A stretch of DNA of 64,000 bases from Tigriopus japonicus (Eukaryota; Arthropoda; Copepoda; Harpacticoida; Harpacticidae), in the NCBI GenBank assembly GCA_010645155.1, contig CM021323.1, positions 2,755,488 through 2,819,487 of the forward strand, written 5' to 3'. The notes below the pieces were generated by a model. The model saw nothing but the letters and a program-made list of their open reading frames with translations. It searched no databases and was not told the origin of the DNA. The position numbers were made by a program, and so were the translations under genes. Shown here in pieces: positions 61,239 to 64,000 of the stretch (positions are counted from its first letter, which is position 1; the number at the start of each line of letters is the position of its first letter).

Positions 61239-62546
61239 TTACAAACCGAAGAGTCTTTTACAGGATGTGAGGGATAAACAACAAATGCCCCCCCCCTTTC
61301 CAGGACCAAGAGCCACACATATAAATAAACGATCTGTTCAACAATTGCTGGGACCAATACACCATGATCAATAGAAGCAGACGGGCTATAATCGTAAAAA
61401 ATGCCGAAGGCTTTGGATGGGAAAAAGGTTCGAGTCTCTTTCCATCTCGCTTGAATTTCGGTCTCGGCTCAACACGTGGTTGAGAGTTCAGAGAGGGTAA
61501 AGAAAGTTCGATTCTTCAAGGACGTCCTTGAAATGCGTTGGTTGCCGGGTGCTTATTCCAGCAGCGGATACCACTTAATTTTGGCGTTTCATGAGACACA
61601 TGTCCTCCCGATTGCCCTCCGCATGGTCCGTTTGTACCTTCAAGACAACTGTTTTGTCGGCGTCGTCCTCCGTTGTTGTTATTGTTGTTGTAGCAGTTGT
61701 CTTCTTCATATCTTTATACCCGTGAATACCACCGTCTGTAAGTACGTTCATACGTAGTCGGCATGGACAATGAATGGATGCTGAAGTTGCGCGCCAAATC
61801 CATTGGAGAATTTTGCGCACCTCGACTGTCTGGGACAAGGACTAGTTGTTTATTGGCCTGACTCCGGGGATTGGTCGCTCGTTGAGCAAGTAACGCTTGC
61901 GATCCCCTCCTCCTCTCATGATGATCATCATCATACCCTGATGGTTTACTCGACTCGGGGTCTGTTTGAGTGTTGCCTTGAGATCGTGGAACGGGCAATA
62001 ACCTCTTCCTCGTCCGGTAATCGTGCATCATCACCAAAGCACAGTAAATGTCGTAACGATTGTCAAGTCCAACCACCAACGCCATTCGAATTCCCACCCT
62101 CGGTATTCTCAGGACTTCAGTAGGAACATAACAACGGAGATGATGATGATCATCCACCATCTATCCATCTATCCATCCATCGAACTTGCGCCACAAGATG
62201 TTTCAAGGTTGTTACACACAGGCACTCTCAATCACAATGGCACTCGTGGCCCACATGTGTTTACGACTCAGAACGTTTCTCCGACACATTCAAATTCAAC
62301 TAATTGCTACGTCCAGTTTTTCTTCCAATACAACGGAAAAAGGAGCTATCAAACCCAATCATCACACATGTACACATAAACGAATGTCTGTATCTGTATT
62401 CAGATCTTTTAGGTTGTTTGCTATCGAATTAGGACTGCAGTACCAGTGCAGATCTCGACTCTAGTATTAGACTTTCATTTGCCCTTGAACTTTCGATCCT
62501 TGAGTGTGAGTGACCCAGCCGGCTTCGTTGGAAGTTTGAACTTACT

Positions 62547-62566
62547 GTACGTACGTACGTACGTAC
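62547..62566 (+). repeat. GTAC tetranucleotide microsatellite
   Basis: Five self-complementary GTAC units; similar GTACGT and GTAGGT words occur at 25395-25440 and 63350-63370. Confidence 0.9.
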
Positions 62567-64000
62567 CTAGTAACAAACAAGGCTATTTTGACAAAGCATT
62601 TCCTGCCTCTTTCAAAAGTGGCCAACAAAAGCGATCAATGAAGGGATAACAAGAAACCAAAGGACTGGCAAACTTTGGCGCGATGATTGGTGTCACTATC
62701 CTCAACAAAAGTTGAGAGACCTCGTGGCCGTTTGTGTCGTTTTTTAGGGGGAGTTGGCATTCTTTTGGCTTTCCGGCCATTGATCTCTGCTCGAGCCAAG
62801 CCAGTTCACGACAACATGAGAATGAGCATCTCAAATGCACCAAACGGGATGAACCCGTCTCCTTAATTTGTTTGGGACGAAACTCCACCACGATGTTAAA
62901 CAGGACCACGGAACATGATTCAATGTGACGATTCATGGACGTAGTAGCTACGACAATTGGCCGGAAGTGAATTGTGGCTCTTCGCACAAAAGAGCTCTCA
63001 AGGGGTCAGTCAGTTGGACGATCCGGTTGCGAATTTGGAGCATTCTTACATTCACTAAAAATCGAACAAGCGAACTTCTTTCGAGAGCTGGCGCTGGCTA
63101 ATTGCTGGCGAGCTGGCTGGCTGCTTTTAGTGGCAACACGGTATTTTGACATAAATCAAAATTATTTGATTGTTTCTAACATTCTCCCCCCTTCCCCCTC
63201 ACAGTACAAGAGAGTGGTAAAAGGTTTTGCCAATTTCGATATCATCCTTGATCTAGTTTCCTCGAATTTTTGCACAGTTGCACCAACTTTAAAAGTGGAT
63301 AATTGATGTGAATTGCATACCGACTAGGCGAGACTAGTAGGTAAGTGGTTGGTTGGGTATGTACGTAGGTGGCCGGACATGTCCGCCGGAACTGAGTCTT
63401 TCCAGCCACAAGTGTTATCAATACCTACCTACGGAAAACAAAACAGTATCAATTGAGCAGCTGCTTTTAACGAGAGTATTAAGTGTCATCGCGGGAAAAC
63501 TGATCGAGCGGAACAGATATGATTTCAAATCAATCATATGTCTAAGCTTAATTTCTACCACAGTTAGCCAACTCAAGGTTTTTTATCATCATTTTTGCAG
63601 ATTGGTGCACCATTTGGAATGGTAATTCTGCCATTTCTTGAGTGACTGAAATTTGTCGGCCGTTTACTTAAGAGGTGAACCAGAGCTTCTTGCCGTTATT
63701 TGCAATTAAAATATCGGATGGTTGTCAACAAGGGTTCTGATAGGCTTTTTAAGAAATCATAAAGTAAAGCAGGCATGTATATTGTGAGGCAAGACGACTT
63801 AACGATTGGAATAAGTTGAACACTTTTCATGTGGCTTAGATTCTTGGTGGTGCATTCGGTTGATTGCCCGGAACGACTTGAATTCTTGACCATCTCGACT
63901 CCCTCTTGCAAAGATGATCTGCGTAAGTCTAGGATAATGTAGTTAAGTGATCTCCAAGAAATGGAATCATTCGTCAAAGCCTGATTGAACCCAATTGGAT

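Larger units (their letters stand above)
58169..64000. other. Gene-poor end of window
   Basis: No exon chain or domain was found. Simple repeats lie at 59229-59242 (CA), 61212-61238 (AAC) and 62547-62566 (GTAC). Open frames at 60-63 kb overlap each other on both strands and are low-complexity or random. Confidence 0.55.

Overview
This is animal nuclear DNA, not bacterial. Genes are split by GT-AG introns, AATAAA signals follow several stop codons, and simple repeats, tRNA-derived repeats and transposon remnants fill the gaps. The proteins are metazoan: a PTP-PEST phosphatase, an SLC18B1 transporter, PPIL2, a DEG/ENaC channel, an F-box/WD40 protein and RPUSD4. The style (short introns mixed with multi-kb ones, abundant tri- and tetranucleotide repeats, a Ser/Tyr/Pro-rich secreted-type protein with a C-terminal membrane segment) suggests an arthropod, perhaps a crustacean such as a copepod. 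That placement is inference.

Layout. 1-6.1 kb: 3' part of a PTPN12-type tyrosine phosphatase gene (+), cut by the window start. 6.1-10.6 kb: intergenic, holding a tRNA-derived repeat and a large nested inverted repeat. 10.6-20.25 kb: a complete nine-exon SLC18B1-like MFS transporter (+, 455 aa in my model). 20.25-24.1 kb: gene-poor. 24.1-25.2 kb: a 290-aa low-complexity secreted/membrane protein (-) with an intron in its 5' UTR. 25.2-35.4 kb: gene-poor, rich in simple repeats, with a SINE-like block at 34.4-34.8 kb. 35.4-47.5 kb: the gene-dense core. It holds a single-pass membrane protein (-) sharing a 564-bp divergent promoter region with PPIL2 (+). An intronless DEG/ENaC channel (-) and a small hAT-type MITE sit inside PPIL2 introns. 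An F-box/WD40 gene (+) starts only 214 bp after PPIL2 stops, and RPUSD4 (-) converges on it. 47.5-64 kb: no gene I can support, only a palindromic repeat, a 19-bp minisatellite, a GC-rich coding-like patch, a dead non-LTR reverse transcriptase and simple repeats.

The genes do not form one pathway. PPIL2 (spliceosome-associated U-box/cyclophilin) and RPUSD4 (mitochondrial RNA pseudouridylation) are housekeeping RNA-linked genes, PTP-PEST is a cytoplasmic signalling scaffold, and SLC18B1 and DEG/ENaC are membrane transport. No undescribed multi-gene system is evident. The most unusual items are the 198-bp perfect inverted repeat with a second inner pair of arms, the nested channel gene, the very long N-terminal extension of RPUSD4 with repeated D-[EQ]-Q motifs, and the close PPIL2/F-box junction. 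Exon limits are read by eye from splice consensus, reading phase and remembered family alignments; transcripts would be needed to confirm them.
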